Assembly: GCA_021153185.1 (NCBI GenBank)
Contig: JAGKTY010000009.1
Span: 1-64,000, forward strand
DNA: 64,000 nt
Source of the DNA: Lachnospiraceae bacterium
Lineage (GTDB): Bacteria > Bacillota > Clostridia > Lachnospirales > Lachnospiraceae
Direction of reading: 5' to 3'
Position numbers and translations under genes: made by a program. The notes beneath the pieces are model-generated. The model was not told the origin of the DNA. It saw only the letters and a program-made list of their open reading frames with translations, and searched no databases. Positions 31,061 to 40,534 of the stretch are shown here, one piece after another; within the stretch, counting starts at the first letter, position 1; each line of letters opens with the position of its first letter.

Positions 31061-33418
31061 ATGGAATACAAAACAAACGAAGAAATCTGTCAAGCCATTG
31101 ACCGGTTTTTCTATGACAACAAACCAAAGGAAGCAGAGGCATTTATGCTGCAAATGCTGGCGCAGGCAAAGGAGGAAAAACTCTTCGACCGGATGCTTCT
31201 TTTATATAATGAACTGATTGGGTATTATCGCCAGACATCGGAAAAGGACAAGCTGAGGGATGTCATTGATCAGGCAATTGAGCTCGCAGCCAAGATGGGG
31301 CTAAATGGAACCATTCCGTTTGCCACAACGATGATCAACGCTGCCAATGCCTACAGGTCGATGGGCGAGATTGCAAGTGCGCAGAAGTGCTACGAGGAAG
31401 CGGAAGCGGTGTATGGCGCACAAATCCATGAGGGCAGTCACGATGAAAACGATCTGCTGCTTGCAGGTCTATACAACAATATGAGCCTGATGTATCAGGA
31501 GCTTTCTGATTTTGAGAAGGCAGAGAACTATCAGCTCAAAGCACTTGCGCTTGTAACAAAGCTCGATTCGTGGTTTGAGATTGCTGTTTCACACGCCAAT
31601 CTGGCAAATACGTATCTGCTGGCGCGCGATTATGAAAAGACAAAGCAGCATGCCGAGCAGGCGATGGAGATTTTTGAGGCACATGATCTAAAGGATCCGC
31701 ATTACGCAGCTGCGCTTTCCGCACTCGGCAATCTGTATTTGCAGCAGGGCGATAAGGTGCGGGCCAAAGAGATGTTCCTTACCGCGATGGAGATTATCGA
31801 AGCCAAGATTGGCAGGAATTCGCAGTACGAAAGGCTGAAAGAGTTTGTAAAGCTTTGTGAAGATGGACAAAATGAGAGTGAAGCAGAAAAACGGAGTGAA
31901 ACGATGCGCGGATTAGCATTGGCAAAACAATATTATGAACAATATGGCAAACCGATGATTCATGACCGGTTCCCGGAATATGAGAGCAAAATCGCAGTGG
32001 GACTTGTCGGGGAAGGATCGGATTGCTTTGGATATGATGATGATTTTTCCAAAGATCACGACTACGGCCCGGATTTCTGCATGTGGGTGACCGATGAGAC
32101 GTATGCGCAAATCGGGGAAGCGCTGCAACGTGCATATGATAAACTCCCGCAGACATTTATGGATGTCACGAAAACTTCGACAGATATGGGAAGCGGAAGA
32201 AGAGGCGTTCTTAAGATATCTGATTTTTATCATAAATTCCTTGGAACGGACGATATCACGAAGTTAGACTATGCTAATATTCCGGACTATGCACTCGCTG
32301 CTTTCACAAACGGCGCGGTGTTCCGGGATGACGAAGGTATCTTTTCGGATGGCTACCGCAAACTGAAGGCAGGCTATCCAAAACAGATCAGACTTCTTAA
32401 ATTAGCGGAGGATGTGGCGAATGTTTCGCAGTGCGGACAGTACAACTACGGCCGCATGTTACAGCGGGGTGATACGCTGACAGCAGGTATCATGCTGCAC
32501 GATTTTTGTAAACATGCGATGAAGCTGTATCATCATATGATGAATGCATATCCGCCGCATGACAAGTGGCTTGCCAAGAGCACGTCGCTTCTGCCGGGCG
32601 GAGAAGATGTTGTCTCGATGCTAAAGAGCATTTTAAATGCGCATGCGAAAAACGATACGCAGGCAGTACAGGCGATGGTGGAGCGGCTCGCACAGGCGTT
32701 TGCCGACTCTCTGTATGCAAGTGGTGAGATTAGCGATACGGATTCGTACATCGACCACCATGTGCAGGAGCTCTTATGTAAGGCAGGCATTGCAAGTCTT
32801 GACAAGGAGACACTTGTTGAGATGATTGCGAGACTTGAGTTTGAGGCTTTTGACAAAGTGCAAAACGAGGGTGGAAGGGCATCATGCCAAAACAACTGGC
32901 CGACCTTCTCCATTATGCGAAAGAGCCAGTATCTGACATGGAACATGGAGATGCTTATGCAGTATTACTATGATTTCAAGAGAGAGTATGAACTTGGCCA
33001 TAACCTGATTACAGAGAAGTACGGACGTATGATGGAAAGCACAGACCCTGAGAGATATGCAGAGATTTCTGACAATTTCCCGGAGCTGACGGATGAGAAA
33101 AAAGCAGTCATCGAGCAGATTGTCGGCGTACAGATGCAGATGGTGGAGGCGTTTGGCAAGGAGTATCCGCATGTGGTCGGCAATGCACGAAACCTGCACA
33201 CCTACGAGGATGAAATATATGATACATCGTATGAGACATATTTGCGTGGTGAAATCAGCACGTACTCGGATAAGATGCTGCAGCTTTACGGACAATTTGT
33301 TGTGGAAAAAGCGATGAGCGGACAAAACATTGCAAGACTTACCATCGAAAATACAGCGATGTTATATGGATATGAAACGATCGATGAACTCGAGAAGGAT
33401 ATGAAAGAAGAGGGATAA
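31061..33418 (+). CDS. TPR-repeat protein with DUF4037 nucleotidyltransferase-like domain
   Basis: 785 residues from ATG 31061, with GGAG 6 nt ahead; an in-frame ATG at 31049 lies on that site. Residues 1-255 hold five or six TPR units (for example NNMSLMYQELSDFEKAENYQ and ALGNLYLQQGDKVRAKEMF). Residues about 275-780 match DUF4037: VGLVGEGSDCFGYDDDFSKDHD (shown to 20 or less elsewhere) gives a G-S...D-x-D-like nucleotidyltransferase site. Its function is unknown. It could transfer a nucleotide to a partner recognised by the TPRs. It ends 1 nt before pncB, so the two are co-expressed, which hints at a link to NAD metabolism. Confidence 0.82.
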   Translation: MEYKTNEEICQAIDRFFYDNKPKEAEAFMLQMLAQAKEEKLFDRMLLLYNELIGYYRQTSEKDKLRDVIDQAIELAAKMGLNGTIPFATTMINAANAYRSMGEIASAQKCYEEAEAVYGAQIHEGSHDENDLLLAGLYNNMSLMYQELSDFEKAENYQLKALALVTKLDSWFEIAVSHANLANTYLLARDYEKTKQHAEQAMEIFEAHDLKDPHYAAALSALGNLYLQQGDKVRAKEMFLTAMEIIEAKIGRNSQYERLKEFVKLCEDGQNESEAEKRSETMRGLALAKQYYEQYGKPMIHDRFPEYESKIAVGLVGEGSDCFGYDDDFSKDHDYGPDFCMWVTDETYAQIGEALQRAYDKLPQTFMDVTKTSTDMGSGRRGVLKISDFYHKFLGTDDITKLDYANIPDYALAAFTNGAVFRDDEGIFSDGYRKLKAGYPKQIRLLKLAEDVANVSQCGQYNYGRMLQRGDTLTAGIMLHDFCKHAMKLYHHMMNAYPPHDKWLAKSTSLLPGGEDVVSMLKSILNAHAKNDTQAVQAMVERLAQAFADSLYASGEISDTDSYIDHHVQELLCKAGIASLDKETLVEMIARLEFEAFDKVQNEGGRASCQNNWPTFSIMRKSQYLTWNMEMLMQYYYDFKREYELGHNLITEKYGRMMESTDPERYAEISDNFPELTDEKKAVIEQIVGVQMQMVEAFGKEYPHVVGNARNLHTYEDEIYDTSYETYLRGEISTYSDKMLQLYGQFVVEKAMSGQNIARLTIENTAMLYGYETIDELEKDMKEEG

Positions 33419-33419
33419 A

Positions 33420-34640
33420 ATGGAGCGCATTATCAACAGTTTACTGGAAACAGACATGTACAAATTCTCAATGGGACAGGCAATCTATCACCAGTTCAGT
33501 GATTACAAAACAACCTGGACGTTTAAATGCCGGAATGAGGATGTTCGCTTTACCACAGAGATGGTGGAAGAAATCAAGGAGCAGATTAAAGCCTATTGTG
33601 ACCTCAGATTTACAGAGGAAGAGCTTGCATATCTTGAAAATATCAAGTGGATTAAGGGCTCCTATATCGACTTTTTGCGCATCTGGAAACCGCGCTATGA
33701 CGATTTTGAAATCACGCAAAATGCACCGTGCGGGCTTTCGATTGAGACAAAGGGTACTTGGCTCAATACGTCGATGTACGAGATTCCGACGCTTGCAATT
33801 GTCAATGAAGTGTATTTCAGAATGGCACATGACTATGATGCGTTAATGGAAAGCTTCAAGAAGCGTCTTACAGACAAAATTACTGCGCTGCAGAACGATT
33901 CACTCGGCTATTGCTATGAGCTTGGTGCGTTCAGCGAGTTCGGCCTGCGCAGACGTCTTTCCGGCGAGGCACAGGAGCTTGCAGTCAAGATGCTTGCGGA
34001 AAATGCCAAGCGTTATCGGAATTCCACATTTGTCGGCACGTCGAATGTATATCTTGCAATGAAGCATAACCTGACACCGGTCGGAACGATGGCACATGAG
34101 TGGATTATGTGCGTCGGACAGGGAAACCACAAACACAATCCGGCCTACTCCAACTGGTATGCGCTCGATGCATGGGTAAAAGAGTACGGTATTTTGAACG
34201 GAACGGCACTGACTGATGCCATCACAACAGACTGTTTCTTAAGGGACTTCCAGCTGACATATGCCACACTCTTTAGCGGCGTCAGACATGACAGCGGAGA
34301 CCCGTTTGAGTGGGGCGACAAAATGATCGAACACTATAAGAGTCTCGGCATTGACCCGAAAACAAAAATGCTCTTATTTAGCGACAGTCTTGATTTTGAG
34401 CGCGCAGACAAGATTTTCAGATATTTTGACGGCAAGGTAAAGGTTGCGTTTGGAATCGGAACGTATATTGCAAACGATACGGATGTTGAGCCGCTCAATA
34501 TCGTCATGAAGACAACCTACTGTAACGGTATGGATGTGGCCAAGATGTCAGACATCGACGGAAAAGGCATGTGCAAAAATGAGGCATATGTACATTATCT
34601 TGAGCGGTGTATCAAATGGAGAATGGATAACGAGAAATAA
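33420..34640 (+). CDS. pncB: Nicotinate phosphoribosyltransferase
   Basis: 406 residues, the PncB length. DMYKFSMGQAIYHQF near the start, GTMAHEW (about 222-228, the region of the family's phosphorylated His), NPAYSNWYALDAW and FSGVRHDSGDP (about 285-295) are diagnostic. It converts nicotinate plus PRPP to nicotinate mononucleotide, coupled to ATP hydrolysis, in NAD salvage. The ATG follows GAAGAGGGATAAA and sits right after the TPR-DUF4037 stop. The hydE gene begins 18 nt downstream. Confidence 0.95.
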   Translation: MERIINSLLETDMYKFSMGQAIYHQFSDYKTTWTFKCRNEDVRFTTEMVEEIKEQIKAYCDLRFTEEELAYLENIKWIKGSYIDFLRIWKPRYDDFEITQNAPCGLSIETKGTWLNTSMYEIPTLAIVNEVYFRMAHDYDALMESFKKRLTDKITALQNDSLGYCYELGAFSEFGLRRRLSGEAQELAVKMLAENAKRYRNSTFVGTSNVYLAMKHNLTPVGTMAHEWIMCVGQGNHKHNPAYSNWYALDAWVKEYGILNGTALTDAITTDCFLRDFQLTYATLFSGVRHDSGDPFEWGDKMIEHYKSLGIDPKTKMLLFSDSLDFERADKIFRYFDGKVKVAFGIGTYIANDTDVEPLNIVMKTTYCNGMDVAKMSDIDGKGMCKNEAYVHYLERCIKWRMDNEK

Positions 34641-34658
34641 CAGCTGATTCGTAAGCAC

Positions 34659-35750
34659 GTGATAATTTTTGATATGAAGTCAATTACATCTGTGTTAGAA
34701 ACACTTTTTAATTCGCACAAACTAAATAAAGAGGACTGTCTTGTGCTGCTTTCGCAGCTTGATGAGGAAGGCGTGAGGGAGCAGCTGAGTGCAGAGGCAG
34801 TCAGACTCAGAAGGCAGTATTATGGGGATAAGGTTTTTACAAGAGGACTCATTGAGTTTACGAACATTTGTAAAAACAATTGCTTTTACTGCGGCATCCG
34901 GAGGGACAATGCAAACGTGAACCGGTACCGGCTGTCGAAGCAGGAGATTATGCAGTGCTGCAAGGAAGGGTATGCGCTGGGCTTTCGTACGTTCGTACTG
35001 CAGGGCGGCGAGGATGGATTTTTTACAGATGATGTCATGTGCAATATCATTTCTGAGATAAAAGCGCACTATCCGGAGGTGGCCATTACACTTTCGCTTG
35101 GGGAGCGGGAGATGGAAAGCTACAGAAGAATGAAGCAGGCCGGAGCGGACAGATATCTGCTCAGACACGAGACGGCGAATGAAGCACACTACCGGATGCT
35201 GCATCCGGATGAGATGAAGCTATCAAATCGTAAAAGCTGTCTGTATGCGCTAAAAGAGCTGGGCTATCAGGTCGGGGCAGGCATGATGATTGGCTCTCCG
35301 GGGCAAACGTACGAATGTCTGGCGGATGATTTGGTATTTCTGCAGGAGCTAAAGCCACACATGGTTGGAATGGGGCCGTTCATTCCGCATAAGGATACGT
35401 GTTTTGCAAAAGAGCAGGCCGGAAGCGTGGAGCTGACACTTGCGATGCTTTCGATTGTTCGGATTTTGTTGCCGAGTGTGCTGCTTCCGGCGACAACCGC
35501 ACTCGGGACACTTGACCCAAAGGGGAGAGAGAAGGGACTGCTTGCAGGCTGTAATGTCGTCATGCCCAATTTATCACCGGTCAAAAACAGGAAAGATTAT
35601 GCGCTGTATGATAATAAGATTTGTACAGGGGATGAATCAGCACAGTGCATCAAGTGTATGACAAATCGTGTGGAAGCTGCAGGATTTCATCTCGTTTCCG
35701 AAAGAGGGGATAGCGCCGCGTATGGCGATGACGCAGATTTCAAATATTAA
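34659..35750 (+). CDS. hydE: [FeFe]-hydrogenase maturase HydE (radical SAM)
   Basis: 363 residues from GTG 34659; an ATG at 34674 is an alternative, and neither has a strong ribosome binding site. The radical SAM motif CKNNCFYC (Cys71, 75, 78) is followed by GIRRDN, FVLQGGED and GAGMMIGSPGQT, as in HydE. C-terminal cysteines (CTGDESAQCIKC) fit the second cluster of HydE. It works with HydF and HydG to build the H-cluster diiron site; neither is in this window. An active H2-producing fermentation is implied. It may instead be read through from pncB. Confidence 0.9.
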   Translation: MIIFDMKSITSVLETLFNSHKLNKEDCLVLLSQLDEEGVREQLSAEAVRLRRQYYGDKVFTRGLIEFTNICKNNCFYCGIRRDNANVNRYRLSKQEIMQCCKEGYALGFRTFVLQGGEDGFFTDDVMCNIISEIKAHYPEVAITLSLGEREMESYRRMKQAGADRYLLRHETANEAHYRMLHPDEMKLSNRKSCLYALKELGYQVGAGMMIGSPGQTYECLADDLVFLQELKPHMVGMGPFIPHKDTCFAKEQAGSVELTLAMLSIVRILLPSVLLPATTALGTLDPKGREKGLLAGCNVVMPNLSPVKNRKDYALYDNKICTGDESAQCIKCMTNRVEAAGFHLVSERGDSAAYGDDADFKY

Positions 35751-35773
35751 AGAAATCTTAAGATTTTACTTGA

Positions 35774-35801
35774 TTGACAAAATGCGATTTCGTTATATGA
35801 T
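35774..35801 (+). promoter_or_regulatory. Promoter of the LiaF-like gene
   Basis: TTGACA (35774-35779), 16 nt, TATGAT (35796-35801), then AAAGAGGTAAAGGG before ATG 35832. Confidence 0.75.
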
Positions 35802-35831
35802 AAAAGGGAACTAAGGAAAAGAGGTAAAGGG

Positions 35832-36557
35832 ATGCATAAATTTAGTAGAATTTTTTGGGGCGTCGGATTTATTTCGCTCGCTCTGTTTTTGGTTTTGAGC
35901 CAGTGTGGTCTGATTACGGCAGAATTTAGTGTTTGGAGCGTGGTTGTCGCCTTCTTGTCAGTTGCCATGTTTTTAAGCGGACTTGCAAAGAGAAGCTTTG
36001 GAGCCATGTTTTTTGCGGTCGGTATGGCGTATGTGGCGTTCGGCGAGATGATTGGTCTGCCGTACATCGGCGTCTGGACGATGCTGACAATCGTTGTGCT
36101 TTTGACCATCGGATTTAATTTCATTTTTCCAAAGAACTTTAGAGGTGTGTCGAAAGACCGGTGGGCGGATTATGAGGATGGCGAAACAGTCGGAGAGTAT
36201 CAGAAGGCAACCATCGTCGATGAAGAAGGATATGTGAGATGTTCCAATTCGTTCGGTGCACTTGTCCGCTGCGTGGAGACCTCGGATTTTAAGGGTGGAC
36301 GGTTCACCAACTCATTTGGTGAACTCAAGGTGCATCTGGATAGAGCGCATATTACATCCGGACCGGTGACGGTCAATGTTTCCAATTCGTTTGGCAGCCT
36401 TGTGATTTACGTATCAAAAGAGTGGAATGTGGTTTGCAATATTTCGACATTCCTCGGAGATGTGCAGGAACAGAACAGAGCGGTCAACGCAGATGGACCG
36501 ATGTTAAAACTTATTGGAAATGTAAGCTTTGGAGATATCATCATCGTGTATGTATAA
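35832..36557 (+). CDS. LiaF-like membrane protein
   Basis: 241 residues. Four hydrophobic helices (about 8-95) resemble the LiaF transmembrane domain. The C-terminal 100 residues are a beta-helical DUF2154/LiaF-C type module with three NSFG repeats (CSNSFGAL, TNSFGELK, SNSFGSLV). In Bacillus LiaF restrains the LiaSR cell-envelope stress system; no liaS or liaR is seen here, so a stand-alone envelope role is likely. It is monocistronic, with a promoter ahead and a terminator behind. Confidence 0.8.
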   Translation: MHKFSRIFWGVGFISLALFLVLSQCGLITAEFSVWSVVVAFLSVAMFLSGLAKRSFGAMFFAVGMAYVAFGEMIGLPYIGVWTMLTIVVLLTIGFNFIFPKNFRGVSKDRWADYEDGETVGEYQKATIVDEEGYVRCSNSFGALVRCVETSDFKGGRFTNSFGELKVHLDRAHITSGPVTVNVSNSFGSLVIYVSKEWNVVCNISTFLGDVQEQNRAVNADGPMLKLIGNVSFGDIIIVYV

Positions 36558-36564
36558 AAGAAAA

Positions 36565-36590
36565 GTGTCGCTGCGCGGCACTTTTTTTAG
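36565..36590 (+). terminator. Terminator after the LiaF-like gene
   Basis: GTGTCGC, TGC, GCGGCAC (one G-U pair) followed by TTTTTTT. Confidence 0.8.
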
Positions 36591-36712
36591 TTAGGTAGTA
36601 CGGTGATTAAAAGTTAAGCCCGATTTATGCACAATCATACAAAATTTGCGGTCAATCATACTGGTGGACTGACGAAGAACAAGGTATGCTTAACGGGTAG
36701 GGGGGAGATTCA

Positions 36713-37636
36713 ATGGCAGATATTCGTAGTGGTGGTTGGGAATGGTTGCATTATGATGAGCCTGATTTTCAGGTCATGTATCGCGTCAACGAGATTCCGG
36801 CAGGGTGTGCGCTGGATGATATTGCCATGCACTGGCATGATGATGTCGAGTTCATGTATGTGACGGAAGGAAAAGTTTATCATTATCTGGGCGATGAAAA
36901 GCTCTGTATTCACAAAGGGGAAGGGTTGTTTATTAATGCGCGGCAAAAGCATCTGATTGCATCGTCGGAAGAAAATGCAAAGCTGTGCTGCCTCATTTTT
37001 CATCCAATCATCCTTTGCGGAACGGAGTATATCGCGCAGAAATGCGTGTTGCCGCTGATTAATGACGCGGCATTGTCTTATGTCGTGTTAAAGGAGACGG
37101 TTGCCTGGCAGAAAACGCTTCTTGATACACTTGCAGATATGGCGCAGTATGTACAGCAGGAAGCGGGACATATTCAGATGATGCGCAGCATTTATGAAAT
37201 CTGGGATTTGCTGTTTCAAAACCTGATAGCAATCAAACAAAAGAAAGAAGAAACGAATGCAGACATTGTCTCGGTCAACAAGATGGTTTCGTTCATACAT
37301 GAAATGTACCGAAACAAAATCAAGCTTTCCGAAATTTGCAAGGCGGGCAATGTCGGCAAGACAAAGTGTAACGAACTATTTGATTTGTATTATAATGTGA
37401 CACCGATGGAGTATCTTCGCAACTATCGTCTTTCAAAGGGGGCAAGCTTACTTGAGATCACCGATATGTCAATCACGGATATTGCATATGAGGTTGGTTT
37501 TTCGGACGGCAGTTATTTTTCAAAGATGTTCAGTCAGCAGATTGGCTGCACGCCACAAAAATATCGAAGTTATGGAAAGGGGATGAGCAAGTATTATGAG
37601 CAGAGCAGGTATTCGGGTATACCTACAAGTTTATAA
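36713..37636 (+). CDS. AraC-family regulator with cupin sensor
   Basis: 307 residues. The N-terminal cupin (about 15-130) has HWHDDVEFMYVTEGKVYHYLG and GEGLFINARQKH, the two-motif metal or sugar pocket of AraC regulators. The C-terminal 100 residues have two HTHs, with IKLSEICKAGNVGKTKCNEL and SITDIAYEVGFSDGSYFSKMF. AGGGGGGAGATTCA precedes ATG 36713. The last 41 nt overlap the first ABC-2 permease gene, so regulator and exporter form one unit, and it probably controls that exporter. The signal molecule is unknown. Confidence 0.88.
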   Translation: MADIRSGGWEWLHYDEPDFQVMYRVNEIPAGCALDDIAMHWHDDVEFMYVTEGKVYHYLGDEKLCIHKGEGLFINARQKHLIASSEENAKLCCLIFHPIILCGTEYIAQKCVLPLINDAALSYVVLKETVAWQKTLLDTLADMAQYVQQEAGHIQMMRSIYEIWDLLFQNLIAIKQKKEETNADIVSVNKMVSFIHEMYRNKIKLSEICKAGNVGKTKCNELFDLYYNVTPMEYLRNYRLSKGASLLEITDMSITDIAYEVGFSDGSYFSKMFSQQIGCTPQKYRSYGKGMSKYYEQSRYSGIPTSL

Positions 37637-38408
37637 AACGCAGATCATTCGCAGTATGACATACAAATTTGAGGTATATGGCAATATTCTCATGCAGTCG
37701 ATTATCATGCTTGCGAGCGCTTACTTCTGGAAAGCGTTATTCAAAAACAGTGACACGGTCAAGGGTGTCGATGTGGATACGATGCTCATCTATACCGTTG
37801 TCTCAGCGATGATTTCGGTTGTGCTCACGTGCAATGTGGAACGGCGTATTATGACAAGTGTGGACAAAGGAACAATCGCAATTGACATGATGCGGCCGGT
37901 GAATGTGTTTGGTGTTTTCCTGGCGGAAGATATTGCAGGAATCACAGCACTCGTATTTCAAAACATGCTTCCGATTCTGGTAATCGGCTGTCTTTTTATC
38001 AAGCTTCCGACACCGGCCGGTCCGGCGCATTTTGCGTTGTTTTTGGTCAGTCTGTTCATGGCGTTTTGGATTAACTGGCTGATTGCCTGTATGTTTGGCA
38101 TGATTGCATTTTGGACACTCAATATGGATGCGCTCATTCAGGTCAAAAAGCATTTGATCAGGCTGCTTTCGGGAAGTATTATTCCGCTATGGTTTTTCCC
38201 GGCATGGCTCCGCAACATCCTCGAGTGGTTACCGTTTGCTTACTTATATCAGTTGCCGCTTGATTTGTATATCGGGAAATATCCGGTTTCATCAGCGCAG
38301 TGCCAAAGAGGTCTTTGCGTGCAGCTTTTGTGGCTCGTGCTCTTGACCATGGGATTTTTGTTTTTGCAAAAACGTGTCACAAGCAAAGTCATGATACAGG
38401 GAGGGTGA
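37596..38408 (+). CDS. ABC-2 type exporter permease subunit 1
   Basis: 270 residues with six hydrophobic segments, of the ABC-2 DUF990-related family (COG4587 type): VYKTQIIRSMTYKFEVYGN near the start and the FLAEDIAGI and PFAYLYQLPLDLYIGK segments. The ATG at 37596 lies inside the end of the regulator gene, in another frame, with AAAGGGG ahead. It pairs with the next permease and the ATPase. The exported substrate cannot be read from sequence; some relatives move drugs, lipids or peptides. Confidence 0.85.
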   Translation: MSRAGIRVYLQVYKTQIIRSMTYKFEVYGNILMQSIIMLASAYFWKALFKNSDTVKGVDVDTMLIYTVVSAMISVVLTCNVERRIMTSVDKGTIAIDMMRPVNVFGVFLAEDIAGITALVFQNMLPILVIGCLFIKLPTPAGPAHFALFLVSLFMAFWINWLIACMFGMIAFWTLNMDALIQVKKHLIRLLSGSIIPLWFFPAWLRNILEWLPFAYLYQLPLDLYIGKYPVSSAQCQRGLCVQLLWLVLLTMGFLFLQKRVTSKVMIQGG

Positions 38409-38409
38409 T

Positions 38410-39234
38410 TTGATGAAACTACTACGGGAATTATTTCATTATCTCGATGTTACAGCAGCGAATATCAAAATCGCGTTCTTAAGTATCATCGAGTATCCGG
38501 CAAACATCATCGGATGGCTTCTGTCAAACCCCATTCAGTTCCTTGTTGGATTTGCGACCATTCAGTTTGTCGTCAACGAGTTTGGTGCCATCAACGGCTG
38601 GAATTACGGTCAGCTTGCATTTTTGTACGGCTTGTCTGTCATCTCGCATGCACTTTCCATGATTTTCTTTGTCAACGGCTGGTTCATGGGCTGGTGGGTG
38701 CTTGACGGAGAGTTTGACAGAATGCTTACGAGGCCGATGAGTGTCGTATACCAGTTCTTTTTTACGAACATCAATATTTTTGGAATTACCGATTTGGTGC
38801 CGGGTGTCATCGTATTTGCGTATGGCTGCCAAAAGATTGGATTTTGCTTTACACTCGCAAATGTGTTTCAGATTCTCGTGCTGCTTGTCGGCGCGACACT
38901 CATTCGGGGCGGCGTGTATCTGATTCTTGGTTCGACATCGTTTTGGACGAGGAGTGCAATCGATTTTGGTGCCTTTACACAGGAGCTTTTTGATAAGACG
39001 ACGATGTATCCAATCTCCATGTATCCGGAAGCGTTCCAGTTCATTTTGACGTACATCATACCGATCGGATGGGTGTCTTTTTACCCGGTTTCCGGTCTGC
39101 TCGGTATTGAAAATGGATTGGCAAACGGACAGGTGGCAACATGGATTACGTTATTTGCCGGCATTTTGACCATGCTCGTGGCAGCCGGCTTCTTTAAGCT
39201 TGGACTGCGCCGGTATGAGAGTGCGGGAAATTAA
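38410..39234 (+). CDS. ABC-2 type exporter permease subunit 2
   Basis: 274 residues with six predicted helices, of the COG3694-type partner permease (DUF990): FLSIIEYPANIIGWLLSN, GWWVLDGEFDRMLTRPMSVV and IIPIGWVSFYPVSGLLG. It starts 1 nt after the previous stop with GGAGGGTGATTTG ahead, so the two permeases are made together, probably as a heterodimer. Confidence 0.85.
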   Translation: MMKLLRELFHYLDVTAANIKIAFLSIIEYPANIIGWLLSNPIQFLVGFATIQFVVNEFGAINGWNYGQLAFLYGLSVISHALSMIFFVNGWFMGWWVLDGEFDRMLTRPMSVVYQFFFTNINIFGITDLVPGVIVFAYGCQKIGFCFTLANVFQILVLLVGATLIRGGVYLILGSTSFWTRSAIDFGAFTQELFDKTTMYPISMYPEAFQFILTYIIPIGWVSFYPVSGLLGIENGLANGQVATWITLFAGILTMLVAAGFFKLGLRRYESAGN

Positions 39235-39244
39235 GGGGAATCAT

Positions 39245-40228
39245 ATGGAACAGGAAAAAGTAGTGATAGAAGTAAATCATATTTGTAAACAGTATAAAGT
39301 GCTCAAAAAGGGCGAGGGCATCAAGGGCGCGCTCAAGGGACTTGTGACAAGGGAGAGCAGGCTTGTTCCGGCGGTCGATGATTTGAGCTTTCAGATTAAA
39401 GCGGGCGAAATTGTCGGTTTCATCGGACCAAACGGTGCCGGAAAGTCGACGACCATCAAGATGATGTCGGGCATTTTGACGCCAACGAGCGGGGAAATCC
39501 TGATTAACGGCATGGATATTCAAAAGAAGCGGAAGGAAGTCGTCAGAAATATCGGCGTCATTTTCGGACAACGCTCGCAGCTCAATTGGGATTTGCGGCT
39601 CGGAGAAAGCTATGAGCTGCTTCGGCATATTTATCAGATTGATAAGGCGCAATATGAGGAGACGCTTGATGTGATGGATCAGATTCTTGGCATTAAAGAG
39701 CTTCTCGATAAGCCGGTCAGACAAATGTCGCTCGGTCAGAGGGTCAAGGGAGATCTGGTTGCTGCGATGCTGCATTCACCGGATGTGCTGTTTCTAGATG
39801 AGCCGACGATTGGTCTTGATATCAGCTCCAAATACGCGCTTCGGAAATTTGTGAAAGAAATCAATGAAAAGCGCAAAACGACAATTATACTCACAACGCA
39901 TGACCTTGCGGACATTGAGCAGCTTTGCGACAGACTCATTATCATCAACCACGGACATTTGATGGAGGATGGAAATTTATCCGAAATTGTGAATCGCATT
40001 GCTCCATATAAAACGCTTGTGGTGGAATATTACGATGAGTATGCGCCGGAGCATGACAAGTGCGAGCTTTGTTTCCACGAGGAAAACGTCGCGAAGTACC
40101 GGTTCGGCAAAAAAGAAATAACGGCCGCAAGACTCATTGAAGAGCTGTCTGCGAAAGCGCAAATCAAGGATGTCTCGATTGAGGAAGCCGGCATCGACGA
40201 CATTATCCGTGTGGCATACGGACAATAA
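39245..40228 (+). CDS. ABC-2 exporter ATP-binding protein
   Basis: 327 residues from ATG 39245, preceded by TTAAGGGGAATCAT (the frame also reaches 39200 without a signal). Walker A GPNGAGKST (61-69), signature MSLGQRVKGD, Walker B VLFLDEPTIGLD and switch His in TTHDL. The N-terminal insertion KKGEGIKGALKGL is typical of the COG4586 group that pairs with DUF990 permeases. The C-terminal 90 residues are the group's regulatory extension. A terminator follows. Confidence 0.92.
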   Translation: MEQEKVVIEVNHICKQYKVLKKGEGIKGALKGLVTRESRLVPAVDDLSFQIKAGEIVGFIGPNGAGKSTTIKMMSGILTPTSGEILINGMDIQKKRKEVVRNIGVIFGQRSQLNWDLRLGESYELLRHIYQIDKAQYEETLDVMDQILGIKELLDKPVRQMSLGQRVKGDLVAAMLHSPDVLFLDEPTIGLDISSKYALRKFVKEINEKRKTTIILTTHDLADIEQLCDRLIIINHGHLMEDGNLSEIVNRIAPYKTLVVEYYDEYAPEHDKCELCFHEENVAKYRFGKKEITAARLIEELSAKAQIKDVSIEEAGIDDIIRVAYGQ

Positions 40229-40235
40229 TAGATAC

Positions 40236-40268
40236 AAACCGTGATTGGAAAGCGAGCAATCACGGTTT
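40236..40268 (+). terminator. Terminator after the ABC-2 operon
   Basis: AAACCGTGATTG and CAATCACGGTTT pair perfectly around a 9-nt loop, followed by CTTTG; the weak T run leaves some doubt about efficiency. The rest of 40269-40534 has no gene I can support. Confidence 0.75.
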
Positions 40269-40534
40269 CTTTGCGTCATAGGAAATTCCTATAACGCAAA
40301 AAGCTTTGCAAGGATGTGCACGTGTTTTCTGTTTTTCACGAAAAGAAGGCTTAATTCCGGATTATTTTGTATATATTAGAACAGTCATTTTAGTTGAAAT
40401 AACCGGAAAGAATTGTTACACTTAATCAGGAAATATTGTCGGTTTTTGTCGATTTGACGCCGCGTATCGTGATAAAGCAAGACAGCGGTTGGGCGGAACG
40501 GGCGTTTCATCGTAACAAAGCAGAGCGGATCATC

